DNA of 64,000 nt from Namhaeicola sp039714555 (lineage in GTDB: Bacteria > Bacteroidota > Bacteroidia > Flavobacteriales > Flavobacteriaceae): positions 1 to 64,000 of the forward strand of contig JBDLJB010000007.1 in assembly GCA_039714555.1 (NCBI GenBank). Reading direction: 5' to 3'. The notes under the pieces were generated by a model. The model searched no databases, was not told where the DNA came from, and worked only from the letters and a program-made list of their open reading frames with translations. Shown here in pieces: positions 49,667 to 59,442 of the stretch (position 1 is the stretch's first letter; the number at the start of each line of letters is the position of its first letter). A program made the position numbers and the translations under genes.

Positions 49667-50734
49667 GTGAAAAACAAATCATTTTATATAAAACTAACAC
49701 AATGGGAGCACTGGCCAACAGTTGTATATTATCTCCCCTTACTGCCATTTTTTTTAATTAGATCAATCAAAGCTAAACACCCTTTTCACTATTTAGCTAC
49801 AAATCCAGGTATATTTTATTCCGGTATAGGAACTGAATCTAAATACAAAACTCTTTTATTGATTCCTGAAAAATATCGACCAAAAAGTCTATTGATACAA
49901 AAAAATGAAGATTATAAATCCATATTAAAAAAATTAAAAAAAGAAGAAATTGTTTTCCCACTAATTGCAAAACCTGATATTGGGTTTAGAGGTTATTTGG
50001 TTAAAAAAATTGATTCGGAAATTCAATTAAAATCTTATTTATCAAATATTGATGAAACCATTATTTTACAAGAATTTATTGATCTTCAAAATGAAATTGG
50101 TATTTTTTACCATAGATTCCCAGATCAAAAAAATGGTAAGATCACTTCGATTACTGTCAAAAAGTATTTAACAATAACATGTGATGGAAAAAGCACTCTA
50201 TCAGAATTAATTTTACAAGATGAAAGGGCTTTTTTATATTATGACCTACTCAAAAATATCCATAAGGACAACTTAAATTCAGTTTTTAAAAAAGATGAAA
50301 AGCTTACACTTTCTGTGATAGGAAACCATTCAAAAGGTACTCAGTTTTTAAATGGAAATCATTTAATTAACAAAGAATTAGAACATTCTTTTGATCAAAT
50401 TAGCCATCAAATAAAAGGGTGGTATTACGGGCGATTAGATATTAAATACAATGACTTTGAAGATTTGGTCAAGGCAAATGATTTTAAGATCATTGAAGTG
50501 AATGGCATTATTTCAGAACCAACGCATATTTATGATGCTACAAGTAAAAATGCATCTTACTTTGAAGCCGTCAGATCTATAAATTACCATTGGAATATTA
50601 TGGATAAGATTGCTTTAATGAACCACAAGAAATATGCTGTTGAATATCCGAAAATTTTACCATATGTAAAAAATATGTTGTGGTTGGGATCTTATTCTAA
50701 AAAATTGAAAAAATTAAATAAGAAAGATTTTTAA
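49667..50734 (+). CDS. ATP-grasp domain protein, D-Ala-D-Ala ligase-like
   Basis: The 355-residue protein (GTG start) has an ATP-grasp fold: the ATP-binding lysine region FPLIAKPDIGFRGYLVKKI (about 104-122), LQEFIDLQNEIGIFYHRF, and the metal-binding end GRLDIKYNDF...IIEVNGIISEPTHIYD. The N-terminal part (QWEHWPTVVYYLPLLPFFLIRSIKAKHPFHYLATNPG) is not that of D-alanine ligase. Substrate unknown; similar genes are widespread in flavobacteria and are described only as ATP-grasp proteins. Confidence 0.82.
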   Translation: MKNKSFYIKLTQWEHWPTVVYYLPLLPFFLIRSIKAKHPFHYLATNPGIFYSGIGTESKYKTLLLIPEKYRPKSLLIQKNEDYKSILKKLKKEEIVFPLIAKPDIGFRGYLVKKIDSEIQLKSYLSNIDETIILQEFIDLQNEIGIFYHRFPDQKNGKITSITVKKYLTITCDGKSTLSELILQDERAFLYYDLLKNIHKDNLNSVFKKDEKLTLSVIGNHSKGTQFLNGNHLINKELEHSFDQISHQIKGWYYGRLDIKYNDFEDLVKANDFKIIEVNGIISEPTHIYDATSKNASYFEAVRSINYHWNIMDKIALMNHKKYAVEYPKILPYVKNMLWLGSYSKKLKKLNKKDF

Positions 50735-50737
50735 GCT

Positions 50738-51235
50738 TTATACTTCAATATTCTTATTTCGAGGTGTAGTAGGATTGTATCCGAAATCTTGATCAGGTAA
50801 TTCAATTCCTAATTGTGAAATTATATACCCAATACTTGCAAAATGATGGATTGCATGACTGTGTGCCTGAATTAAAGCCGATGCCAACGTATAATTTGCT
50901 TTAACAACACCTAAACCCAGATCATCTTTTACTTCAACAATAAGATCTAAATCAACTGATTTTAATTCTTCAAGTTTTGATATAGTCTCATTAAAATATT
51001 TCAAACCAAATTCAACTTTATTTTCTGCCAATTCATTTCTTTTCCTTGCAACTAAATCTACCTGTTTAGATTTCAAACCGTCAAAAATACAATCAAATAT
51101 ATCTAAAATATGTCGCATGTGAATTCCAATACTTGAATAATATGGAGGAATAGAATCATTACTGTATTGTTTATCATCAATTGAATTTAACAATTGCACA
51201 CCGCGTTGTAAATTTTTGATAATAGCGTTTATCAT
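50738..51235 (-). CDS. DinB-family protein
   Basis: The 165-residue four-helix protein has the metal-site histidines of the DinB/YfiT family: SIGIHMRHILDIFDCIFDG (first His) and SALIQAHSHAIHHFASIGYII (later His cluster). Members bind Zn or Ni and include bacillithiol-S-transferase-like enzymes; substrate not known here. It is the last gene of the MATE-flippase-LysE-DinB series and convergent with the ATP-grasp gene (3 bp apart). Confidence 0.85.
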   Translation of the reverse strand: MINAIIKNLQRGVQLLNSIDDKQYSNDSIPPYYSSIGIHMRHILDIFDCIFDGLKSKQVDLVARKRNELAENKVEFGLKYFNETISKLEELKSVDLDLIVEVKDDLGLGVVKANYTLASALIQAHSHAIHHFASIGYIISQLGIELPDQDFGYNPTTPRNKNIEV

Positions 51236-51279
51236 AAATCTTTTTTGTTTTTACAGACGCTAATTTAATAATATAATTA

Positions 51280-51891
51280 CTAGAAAAGTTTAAAAAGTGT
51301 CAAAATTCCTAAAATAAAAAACAAAATACTCAAAATATAATTGATATTCTTAGCAATAAACTGAGCTCTTTTTTCTATTAAAATTGCAAAATTTGTATAG
51401 AGAACAAATAATAAAAAAGCACCTAAAAAAGCACCTAATACAAAAATTGATATAAAGGGATGCTGTAAAATTAACAATCCTTTACTTTGAAAAAAAGAAC
51501 TGTAAAAAAAATAAAATGGTACAGCAAGCATGTTTAATGCAGACATAAACAACCCAATAAAAAAATAATTTCCTTTACTTTTTTTACCTTCACCTTTAAA
51601 TTTCTTTCGTGCCTGAAAAAAGAAAAAAATTGATAAAACAAAGAGCACAATAACTCCTGCAATAGATAATTGTTCAATAATTTCGGGATGTTTTACAAAG
51701 TAATTAGCAAAGAATAGAGCTACAAAAGATTGAGGTATTACAATTAATGCAGCACCTAATGAGAATAATAAACCAGATTTCTTATTGTTTTCAATAGTTG
51801 CTCTAACTGCAGTCATATTAAGCATTCCTGGTGGTAATAACCCAACAAATGCCATTACAAAACCAATAAATAAATGAGTAATATATATCAA
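51280..51891 (-). CDS. LysE-family exporter
   Basis: The 203-residue membrane protein has six hydrophobic segments and the LysE/RhtB start HLFIGFVMAFVGLLPPGMLNMTAVRATIENNKKSGLLFSLGAALI. Members export amino acids or related small molecules. The central basic loop KKFKGEGKKSKGN is typical. It begins 3 bp after the flippase gene stop, so they share a transcript. Confidence 0.85.
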   Translation of the reverse strand: MIYITHLFIGFVMAFVGLLPPGMLNMTAVRATIENNKKSGLLFSLGAALIVIPQSFVALFFANYFVKHPEIIEQLSIAGVIVLFVLSIFFFFQARKKFKGEGKKSKGNYFFIGLFMSALNMLAVPFYFFYSSFFQSKGLLILQHPFISIFVLGAFLGAFLLFVLYTNFAILIEKRAQFIAKNINYILSILFFILGILTLFKLF

Positions 51892-51894
51892 AAT

Positions 51895-53364
51895 TTAATG
51901 TTTGTTTTTATTGATATTTTTTAAAATCAAATGATTTAGATCATTTGAAATTTGAAATTTAATTATCAAGATAAAATATATGATACTAATTATGATTGAT
52001 TTAATTGTAATATTTAGCAATGGATGAAAAGAGAAATTAATAAAATAAAATATAAAAAATAATCCAAAAATAATTGAGAATACTTTTAGCGTATTATTTG
52101 TAAATGGATGCATATTCAATTTTTTATTGACATATATAATCTTTATTAGACTAAATATAAAAACTACGACTAAAGTTGCAATTGCTGCACCATCAATTCC
52201 CAACAATTCAATTAAATATCGATTCAATACAATTACACTAAAAGCCATGGCAATAGAAAAATAAAAAAACATTCTATAATACTTAGAATTGGTTAAAATT
52301 GCACCATTTGTTCCTATGGTTAATTTTATTAACTCTGAAAAAGAAATAATCAAAACAACCCATACTCCAACAGAATATTCCGGTTTATCAATTAATATAT
52401 AAAGATCTTTTACATTTAAATTGATGATCAAAAACAACAAACCACCTGCGATTAATAAATTAATAGCGCTTTTTTTATACAATACCTCCACTTCTTTATA
52501 ATTATCATTATTCAATTCTTTTGCCGTTATTGGATTGATAATCTGCTGCATTGCTCTAGAAGGTATTCCAATGACTGATGCGATGTAAACCCCAACAGCA
52601 TAATAAGCAACCTTGGCAATTTGTTCCATTTGAGGAATCATAAATTTATCGATCTCTAATAAAATACTTCCGGCAGAACCGGCCAAAATAATATAAAAAG
52701 AAAAAGATAGAATTTCCTTAAAATTATCAGGAATTGAAAAAGTCTTTAATTCCGGAAAATACAAACTCATTGCATAGAGTTTCATAATAATCATCCTGAT
52801 TAAATATACCAATGCAACTGCATAAATAAATTGTTCTTCGGTTAACCATCCAAAATATACGGCAAATAACAAAAAGGTAACACTTATTCTGGCAAATACT
52901 TCACGAATAAAGTTTCCGAAAACAGATCTCATTTGCACCTTACTCCAGGCATAAAAAACCTCAAAATATCCCATGAAAATGGCAATAAAGAATATTAAAT
53001 AAGTATATTTTTTAATAATTATATTTTCTTCTGACAGTAAACTTGCCATATAATCATAGAAAAATATACCTAAAATTGCCAATGGTATTATTATTAAAAT
53101 TGGTAAAATTACTGCTGTTAATAAGAAATTATCCCGATCCTTTTTTTTAGCATAAGAAGAAAAGAATTTAATAATTGTATGTTGCATTCCAAAAACCAAA
53201 AGAGGCATTAATATATTTGCTGTTGACAACAAAAAAGTAATCAATCCATAGTAATCTTCCTGTAAAAAATGGGTATATAAAAACAATACATTTATTCCAC
53301 CTATGGCGAAACCTATGAATAAAATAAACGTATTTTTATATGTTTGATTTAAAACAATTCCCAT
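51895..53364 (-). CDS. Polysaccharide flippase-like membrane protein (MOP superfamily)
   Basis: The 489-residue protein has about 14 hydrophobic segments and belongs to the MOP superfamily (Wzx/polysaccharide biosynthesis type): YKNTFILFIGFAIGGINVLFLYTHFL at the start and ILLEIDKFMIPQMEQIAKVAYYAVGVYIASVIGIPSRAMQQIINPITAKEL in the middle. Such proteins flip lipid-linked oligosaccharides. No glycosyltransferase cluster is adjacent, so the cargo is open. Begins 2 bp after the MATE gene stop. Confidence 0.88.
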   Translation of the reverse strand: MGIVLNQTYKNTFILFIGFAIGGINVLFLYTHFLQEDYYGLITFLLSTANILMPLLVFGMQHTIIKFFSSYAKKKDRDNFLLTAVILPILIIIPLAILGIFFYDYMASLLSEENIIIKKYTYLIFFIAIFMGYFEVFYAWSKVQMRSVFGNFIREVFARISVTFLLFAVYFGWLTEEQFIYAVALVYLIRMIIMKLYAMSLYFPELKTFSIPDNFKEILSFSFYIILAGSAGSILLEIDKFMIPQMEQIAKVAYYAVGVYIASVIGIPSRAMQQIINPITAKELNNDNYKEVEVLYKKSAINLLIAGGLLFLIINLNVKDLYILIDKPEYSVGVWVVLIISFSELIKLTIGTNGAILTNSKYYRMFFYFSIAMAFSVIVLNRYLIELLGIDGAAIATLVVVFIFSLIKIIYVNKKLNMHPFTNNTLKVFSIIFGLFFIFYFINFSFHPLLNITIKSIIISIIYFILIIKFQISNDLNHLILKNINKNKH

Positions 53365-53366
53365 GA

Positions 53367-54719
53367 TTACATAATGTTTTTCTCAATTAATTTTTTTGAC
53401 AGATAATTAAACCGCATAAATAAAAATATAGCTGAAGCTGTTAAACCTGCAAATAAACCGATCCAAATTCCTTGAGATCCAAATCCTAAAACTTTTCCTA
53501 AGACAAAACTAATAGGAAACCCTACAATCCAATAAGCTACAAAAGTCAAATAAGTTGGAATCTTTACATCTTGCAAACCTCTTAATGCTCCTAATACAAC
53601 CACTTGCATACCATCCGATAATTGAAATAAACCTGCTATTAAAAGTAATGAAGCTGCAGTGGTAATAACCGCATCATTATCAATATATAGAGAAGGAAGG
53701 AAGTTTCTAAACACAAAAAACAAAATAGCAAAAACAAATTCAATCATAAATACCTGTAAAAAGATTGAAAAACTTATTCTCCGCAGATCCACAAAATTAT
53801 TTAATCCTTTTTGGTTTCCTACTCTTATTGTTGCTGCTACACCTAAACCAACTGCAATCATAAATGTCATTGATGCCAGATTTAAAGCAATTTGATTTGA
53901 AGCCTGATCTATAGTTCCTAATGAACCTGCCAACCAGATAGCGGCAGTAAAAATTCCTATTTCAAACAACATTTGCATTGCAGTGGGAAAACCAATATCC
54001 ATTATTTTATAAAAAACTTTTTTATGAATTTCTCTTCCTTTTAAACGTTTAAAATAAGGTTTGAATTTTTCTTTTGAATTTAAGATCAAAATGATAAAGA
54101 TCATCATAGCAAATCGGGAAAACAAAGTTCCTAATGCGGCTCCTCTAACTTCTAAACGAGGAAATATCCATATACCATAGATCAATATAAAATTTAGAAC
54201 AACATTAACAACATTAGCTATTAAAGTTGCTTGCATACCATATTTTGTTTGTGATAAACCATCAGTAAATTGTTTAAAGGCTTGAAATATCATTAATGGA
54301 ATCATTGAAAATGCAACGATCTTTAAATAGGGTATTGCCAATTCTACAACCTCAGGTGGTTGGTCCATGTATTGTAGTAATGGGGTTGAAACCATTAGCA
54401 TTAAAAACATAACAATTCCTAAAACTATACATAGCAATAAACCATGTTGAAAATAATTCCTCCCTTTTTCTATATTATTTTCCCCATTAGCTTCTGCTAT
54501 TAAAGGTGTGATTGCTAAAGAAAAACCTATCCCTAATGCAAAAGCAACAAAAACAAAACTATTGCCTAAAGATACCGCAGCCAGTGGTGCAGCTCCCAAT
54601 CTTCCCACCATTATATTATCTGCAAATCCTACAAAAATATGACCTAAATGACCTATCATAATAGGATAAGCCAGTTTTAAGTTATACTTAAATTCTTTTG
54701 TATAATTTTTAAAATTCAA
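53367..54719 (-). CDS. MATE family efflux transporter
   Basis: The 450-residue protein has about 12 hydrophobic segments and NorM/DinF-type MATE features: LAYPIMIGHLGHIFVGFADNIMVGRLGAAPLAAVSLGNS at the start, GANGENNIEKGRNYFQHGLLL and RVGNQKGLNN. MATE transporters export cationic compounds or drugs with Na+ or H+. It heads the minus-strand series of four genes and is divergent from the gene at 54840. Confidence 0.93.
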   Translation of the reverse strand: MNFKNYTKEFKYNLKLAYPIMIGHLGHIFVGFADNIMVGRLGAAPLAAVSLGNSFVFVAFALGIGFSLAITPLIAEANGENNIEKGRNYFQHGLLLCIVLGIVMFLMLMVSTPLLQYMDQPPEVVELAIPYLKIVAFSMIPLMIFQAFKQFTDGLSQTKYGMQATLIANVVNVVLNFILIYGIWIFPRLEVRGAALGTLFSRFAMMIFIILILNSKEKFKPYFKRLKGREIHKKVFYKIMDIGFPTAMQMLFEIGIFTAAIWLAGSLGTIDQASNQIALNLASMTFMIAVGLGVAATIRVGNQKGLNNFVDLRRISFSIFLQVFMIEFVFAILFFVFRNFLPSLYIDNDAVITTAASLLLIAGLFQLSDGMQVVVLGALRGLQDVKIPTYLTFVAYWIVGFPISFVLGKVLGFGSQGIWIGLFAGLTASAIFLFMRFNYLSKKLIEKNIM

Positions 54720-54772
54720 AATACTTCAAATTATTATCAATTGATTTTCTAAAAAAATATTGATTAAAATAT

Positions 54773-54780
54773 TATATTTG
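54773..54780 (+). promoter_or_regulatory. -7 promoter element of the Pro/Arg-rich protein gene
   Basis: TATATTTG fits TAnnTTTG, 59 bp before the ATG at 54840. Confidence 0.45.
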
Positions 54781-54839
54781 TAATTAAGTAACTATTTTTT
54801 TAATCAATTGCCTCAACCAACATCTAAAATTTCAAAAAT

Positions 54840-55883
54840 ATGAAAACGCTTTCTTTAAAACTACTTTTTTTATCATTGTTTATTTATACAGGTCATATGT
54901 TTGCACAAGATGTAACAACTATTGAAGCTAAAAATAGTGACATAAGCGATAACCTTAATTTAGAAGCTGTTGCATCAATTTTTGGTGAATCAAAAGATTT
55001 AGAAGATTTTGAAAAAAAATTAAATGATCCAAGTCTCCAAATCTCTAATCTAGACTTGAATAATGATGGTGAAGTTGATTATATTAGAGTGATGGAAACA
55101 GCCGAAGGAAATGTACATACTATATCTTTACAATCTATTATTGGTAAAGATCAATATCAAGAAGTTGCTACAATTGATGTTGTTAAAGACAAAAGCAATA
55201 ACACTCAGGTTCAAGTAGTTGGTAATGTTGATATGTATGGTCCTAATTATTGTATAACACCTCATTATCCTGTTGTTCCTGTATTCTTTACTTTCTTTTG
55301 GATGGCTACCTATCGCCCATGGTATTCACCCTGGTATTGGGGATACCATCCATTCTATTGGCATCCGTGGAGACCTTATCCTCCATATAGATATCACAGT
55401 AATGTGAATGTTCATATCAATGTGAATAATAGATATACGCATAATAACGTAAGGATTAATAACAATAATATAAATATTAATAATAGGAATAACTCTTATT
55501 TTAACAAGCACCCAAATAATACTTTTAACAAAAGAAATCCGGGGGTTACCAATAGATCTGAATTAAATAATAAAAGAAAAGCAACGGCTACTAGAGCAGC
55601 TAAAGATAGAGGTATCAACAATAAATCTGATTTACAAAGAGCAGCTAAAGATAGAGGTTATAAATCTACTGGCAGACCAGTAACAAAACCTAGCGGAAAG
55701 CCTGCAACAAAACCTAGTACAAGACCTACATCAAAACCGACCACTAGGCCAACAACAAAACCCAGTTCAAGACCAAGCACAAGACCAAGCACAAGACCAA
55801 GCACAAGACCCAGTTCAAGACCGACTTCAAGACGTTCTAACACAAGGGCAGCTACCCCAAGAAGTTCTTATAGAAGACATTAA
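54840..55883 (+). CDS. Exported protein with EF-hand-like site and Arg/Pro/Ser/Thr-rich tail
   Basis: The 347-residue protein has a signal peptide (to about FAQ, residue 23), a globular N-domain with a calcium-type loop DLNNDGEVDYI (72-82), an aromatic Tyr/Trp/Pro/His region (about 150-185), an Asn-rich run with many His (190-225), and a basic tail built from TRPS/TKPS units to the end (about 275-347). There are two short repeats of AAKDRG in front of the tail. I do not recognise the function. The tail is strongly cationic, which suggests binding of nucleic acid, polysaccharide or cell surface polymers. Confidence 0.75.
   Translation: MKTLSLKLLFLSLFIYTGHMFAQDVTTIEAKNSDISDNLNLEAVASIFGESKDLEDFEKKLNDPSLQISNLDLNNDGEVDYIRVMETAEGNVHTISLQSIIGKDQYQEVATIDVVKDKSNNTQVQVVGNVDMYGPNYCITPHYPVVPVFFTFFWMATYRPWYSPWYWGYHPFYWHPWRPYPPYRYHSNVNVHINVNNRYTHNNVRINNNNININNRNNSYFNKHPNNTFNKRNPGVTNRSELNNKRKATATRAAKDRGINNKSDLQRAAKDRGYKSTGRPVTKPSGKPATKPSTRPTSKPTTRPTTKPSSRPSTRPSTRPSTRPSSRPTSRRSNTRAATPRSSYRRH
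55731..55830. repeat. Tandem 12-bp repeats coding for TRPS units
   Basis: A 12-bp unit AGCACAAGACCA and close variants (with AGTTCAAGACCG and ACAACAAAACCC) repeats across the tail of the exported protein; the three central units are nearly identical. The reverse strand of this tract reads as a Gly/Leu/Val run, a coding shadow. Confidence 0.75.
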
Positions 55884-55899
55884 TAATTAAATTATTTAT

Positions 55900-56715
55900 A
55901 TGAATATTGAAAGTATTTTTGCAGAAGCTACCAAATTAATTTTTGAATATGGACCAAAATTAATTGGAGCAATTATTGTTTGGATCATTGGTTCCATGAT
56001 AATTAAAAGCATATCTAAAGCTTTAAATAAGCTCATGGATAAACGTAATTTGGATGAATCTTTAAAACCTTTCCTAAGAAGTTTGGTAAGCATTTTATTA
56101 AAGATACTACTTGGAATAAGTGTTTTAGGTATGTTAGGCGTTGAAATGACATCTTTCATTGCCATATTAGGTGCAGCTGGTTTAGCTGTAGGTTTGGCAT
56201 TATCAGGCACTTTACAAAACTTTGCCGGAGGCGTAATTATTTTACTCTTTAAACCTTTTAAAGTTGGTGATTTTATAGATGCCCAAGGGCATACTGGAAC
56301 CGTTAGAGAAATCCAGATCTTTAATACAATACTTACGGATCTGGATAATAAAACTATCATAATTCCTAATGGAGCTCTATCAACCAATTCAATGATAAAC
56401 TATTCAACTGAGCCTATCAGAAGAGTAGATATTTCTGTTGGTATTGCCTATGGTGAAAATGTTGAAAAATCAAGAGAAGTACTAAATGAATTGGTTAAAA
56501 ATGATAAGAGGGTTTTAACAGACCCTTTACCATTTATTGGTGTTACAGAATTGGCAGACAGTTCTGTAAATTTAACTTTTAGAATTTGGGCTAAAGCCGA
56601 TGATTATTGGGATGTCTTTTTTGATATGAATGAAAATGTTTACAATGCCTTTAATAAATCCGGTGTTCAAATACCTTTCCCACAAATGGATATTCATTTA
56701 AATAAAAATGAATAG
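55900..56715 (+). CDS. MscS-type small-conductance mechanosensitive channel
   Basis: The 271-residue protein has three N-terminal helices and the MscS pore helix and beta domain: AILGAAGLAVGLALSGTLQNFAGGVIILLFKPFKVGDFIDAQGHTGTVREIQIFNTIL. It opens under membrane tension to release solutes after osmotic downshift. Length matches E. coli MscS (286). It lies 16 bp after the Pro/Arg-rich gene and may share its transcript. Confidence 0.95.
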   Translation: MNIESIFAEATKLIFEYGPKLIGAIIVWIIGSMIIKSISKALNKLMDKRNLDESLKPFLRSLVSILLKILLGISVLGMLGVEMTSFIAILGAAGLAVGLALSGTLQNFAGGVIILLFKPFKVGDFIDAQGHTGTVREIQIFNTILTDLDNKTIIIPNGALSTNSMINYSTEPIRRVDISVGIAYGENVEKSREVLNELVKNDKRVLTDPLPFIGVTELADSSVNLTFRIWAKADDYWDVFFDMNENVYNAFNKSGVQIPFPQMDIHLNKNE

Positions 56716-56740
56716 TATTTTATAATTAAACAAAGTAATA

Positions 56741-56768
56741 AAAAAGCAGCTTTTATAGCTGCTTTCTA
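56741..56768. terminator. Bidirectional terminator between mscS-type gene and lhgO
   Basis: Stem AAAGCAGCT/AGCTGCTTT (56743-56751 with 56757-56765) with A and T flanks; it overlaps the lhgO stop codon. Confidence 0.75.
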
Positions 56769-58031
56769 TTTTTCATAATAGCAACATTCACCTTGATCAG
56801 CATCCACATCATTTCTTGAAATATTTACCTCAATTGTTTTTGCAATAATTTCATCTGCTATAGCCAAACAAGCAGTAGCAGCAGGTGAAGGTGCATTGAT
56901 AACATGAATTGCCCCTTCATGGTTGATTATTTTAAAATCATCAACCATATTTCCATAACCATCAATTGCTTGTGCCCTTACTCCAGATCGACTTGTTATC
57001 ACATCGTTTTGTGTGATACTTGGCATCATTTTGGACAATTCCTTAACGAATAAATTTTTTGAGAAAGCTCGTTTATATTCATCAATTCCCTTACGCCAAA
57101 ACTTGAAGAATAACTTCCATGTACCTTTAAATCTGAGAGCTTGCATAGTATCTTTAAGATCAAAATCTGTTTTAGAATAACCTTCCCTTTTAAAAGTAAA
57201 AACAGCATTTGGCCCACACTCTACACCCCCATTGATCATTCGCGTAAAATGAACACCTAAAAAAGGAAATTTAGGATCAGGAACAGGATAAACCAAATTT
57301 TTAATTTTATGTTTTGCTTTGACATTTAATTCAAAATAATCTCCTCTAAATCCAACAATTTGCATATCGAGTTGAATATTGTCTTTTTTTGCCATTCTAT
57401 CGGATTGCAATCCAGTACAAAAAATAACTTTTTCGGCTTGAAAATTGCCTTGAGAAGTATGTAATATTTTATTTTTATTGTTTGTAGTAATATTGTTGAC
57501 CTCACAAGAAGTGATCAATTTACTTTCAGGATTAATAGTCGACATCAATTCGGCAAATTTTTTGGCTACATCAACATAGTCAATAATACCGGCTACAGGA
57601 ACAAAAACAGCTTTAACACCCTCAATATAAGGTTCTTTAGCTTTAATTTCATCAGCATTCAAAAACCTGATTCCTTCAGTTTTATTTTCAATACCATTTT
57701 GGTAAATATTCTCCAGAACAGAAATTTCATTCTGATTTACAGCTACAATAATTTTTCCACATACATCATGTTTAATATTGTTTTCTTGAGCAAATTTCAC
57801 CAATTGTTTCCGTCCGTTATTACAATTTTTTGCTTTAAAAGAACCGGGTTTATAATAAATTCCGGAATGTATTACACCGGAGTTTCTACCTGTTTGATGC
57901 AGGCCAATTGAAGACTCTTTTTCTAATACACCTATACTGGATAGTGGAAATTTCAACTGTAATTTATAGGCCGTTGCCAAACCTACAATACCAGCTCCAA
58001 CAACAATAAAATCAAAGGTTTTGCTATTCAT
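56766..58031 (-). CDS. lhgO: L-2-hydroxyglutarate oxidase
   Basis: LhgO oxidises L-2-hydroxyglutarate to 2-oxoglutarate and passes electrons to the quinone pool. The 421-residue FAD protein begins DFIVVGAGIVGLATAYKL and has LEKESSIGLHQTGRNSGVIHSGIYYKPGS, GFRGDYFEL, PVPDPKFPFLGVHFTRMINGGVECGPNAV and the C-terminal NAPSPAATACLAIAD. These are family markers. Length is standard. Confidence 0.95.
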   Translation of the reverse strand: MNSKTFDFIVVGAGIVGLATAYKLQLKFPLSSIGVLEKESSIGLHQTGRNSGVIHSGIYYKPGSFKAKNCNNGRKQLVKFAQENNIKHDVCGKIIVAVNQNEISVLENIYQNGIENKTEGIRFLNADEIKAKEPYIEGVKAVFVPVAGIIDYVDVAKKFAELMSTINPESKLITSCEVNNITTNNKNKILHTSQGNFQAEKVIFCTGLQSDRMAKKDNIQLDMQIVGFRGDYFELNVKAKHKIKNLVYPVPDPKFPFLGVHFTRMINGGVECGPNAVFTFKREGYSKTDFDLKDTMQALRFKGTWKLFFKFWRKGIDEYKRAFSKNLFVKELSKMMPSITQNDVITSRSGVRAQAIDGYGNMVDDFKIINHEGAIHVINAPSPAATACLAIADEIIAKTIEVNISRNDVDADQGECCYYEK

Positions 58032-58070
58032 AGTAAATTGGATTTTAATATGATATGATCAAAATATAAA

Positions 58071-59375
58071 TCAATTTTTAAAACTCGGTTTTTTAACAAA
58101 AAATAAAACAATAAAACTTGAAAAAAAGAATAGTGACAATAATAGTATTGACATTTTCATAGATTCTGTAATCGCAACAACAATTCCGAAAATAAAAGTT
58201 CCCCAAACGATTGCTAATTTTTCTGTTACATCAAAAAAACTAAAATAAGTAGTCGTATCTTGAGTTCCTTCAGGCAATAGCTTTGAGTAAGTTGATCTTG
58301 ACAATGTTTGTATCGCTCCTAAAACCAAACCTATCAAACCTCCTAATAAATAAAATTTTAAATAAACATCCGGATCATCTTTATCTAACAAATAAGCGCT
58401 ATAACTAGCTATTCCCCATATTAATATAGTGATTTTTAAAGTTGTTATATTTCCTATTTTATCAGATAATTTTGAAAATAAAAATGATCCTACTATACCT
58501 ACCAATTGAATTACAATAATAGTTATGATCAAATTACTTGTTGGTATTCCAATTTCGGTTTTTCCAAATATTGTCGATAAAAGTATAATGGTTTGAACAC
58601 CAATACTATACAAAAAATATGCAGTTAAAAAATTAAATAGAACAGGAAGGTCCTTCAACTCTTTTAAAACTTTTTTCAACTCTAAATAACCATTGAATAT
58701 ATAGCTTTTATCAGGTTTTTTATTATAAACATTAGATGGTAAATATTTAAAAGTATATTGTGCAAAACCAATCCACCAAATCCCTACTGATAAAAATGAA
58801 ATTCGAGCTGGTAAAGTTTCATCAACAATACCATACCATTCAGGTTTTAAAACCATGCTCAAATTGAATATTAGTAATATAACAGATCCTATATAGCCAT
58901 AAATAAAACCTCTTGCACTAACTTTATTTTGCTGATCATAATAAGCAATTTCAGGTAAATAGGCATTGTAAAAAACCAAACTGCCCCAAAATCCTATACT
59001 TGCCAAAATAGAGAACAAAATACCAACCCACAAAGTATCAATTCCTTTAAAAAAATATAAAGACATCACAGAAAAAGATCCCAAATAACAAAAAAACTTC
59101 ATATATGATTTTTTATTACCTACATAATCAGCAATTCCAGAAAGTAAGGGTGACATGAAAGCTACTACCAAAAAAGAAAACGATAATGCGTAGGTATATA
59201 ACGAAGTATTGTTAAATTGCATTCCAAAAAAAGTAACCATTCCACTATCAGTATTGGTTACAGTTTCATAATAAATAGGAAAAACAGCTGTACTTATTAC
59301 CAATGAATAGACAGAATTTGCCCAATCATAAAATGCCCAGCTGTTGATTAATTTTTTATTACCTTTTTCAAGCAT
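58071..59375 (-). CDS. UMF1-family MFS permease
   Basis: The 434-residue protein has about 12 hydrophobic segments and the UMF1/Atg22-like start INSWAFYDWANSVYSLVISTAVFPIYY, GIADYVGNKKSYMKFFCYLGS, FYNAYLPEIAYYDQQNKVSARGF and GAIQTLSRSTYSKLLPEGTQ. Atg22 exports amino acids from the yeast vacuole; bacterial substrates are unknown. The ATG at 59375 (MLEKGNKKLINSW) is chosen; the TTG at 59405 adds ten residues not needed by the family. Confidence 0.88.
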   Translation of the reverse strand: MLEKGNKKLINSWAFYDWANSVYSLVISTAVFPIYYETVTNTDSGMVTFFGMQFNNTSLYTYALSFSFLVVAFMSPLLSGIADYVGNKKSYMKFFCYLGSFSVMSLYFFKGIDTLWVGILFSILASIGFWGSLVFYNAYLPEIAYYDQQNKVSARGFIYGYIGSVILLIFNLSMVLKPEWYGIVDETLPARISFLSVGIWWIGFAQYTFKYLPSNVYNKKPDKSYIFNGYLELKKVLKELKDLPVLFNFLTAYFLYSIGVQTIILLSTIFGKTEIGIPTSNLIITIIVIQLVGIVGSFLFSKLSDKIGNITTLKITILIWGIASYSAYLLDKDDPDVYLKFYLLGGLIGLVLGAIQTLSRSTYSKLLPEGTQDTTTYFSFFDVTEKLAIVWGTFIFGIVVAITESMKMSILLLSLFFFSSFIVLFFVKKPSFKN

Positions 59376-59442
59376 TAAAAAAAATAAATAATTTTGATGG
59401 CACAATTTACTAATATTTTTAGAAATACTTTCTCTTTAAACC

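Noticed and set aside
55658..55843. Gly/Leu/Val repeat protein on the reverse strand
   Set aside because: It is the complement of the TRPS-coding tandem repeats and has no independent signals.
55896..56387. Reverse-strand 163-codon gene opposite mscS
   Set aside because: It lies inside the clearly conserved MscS coding sequence; the MscS frame has the family motifs, the other has none.
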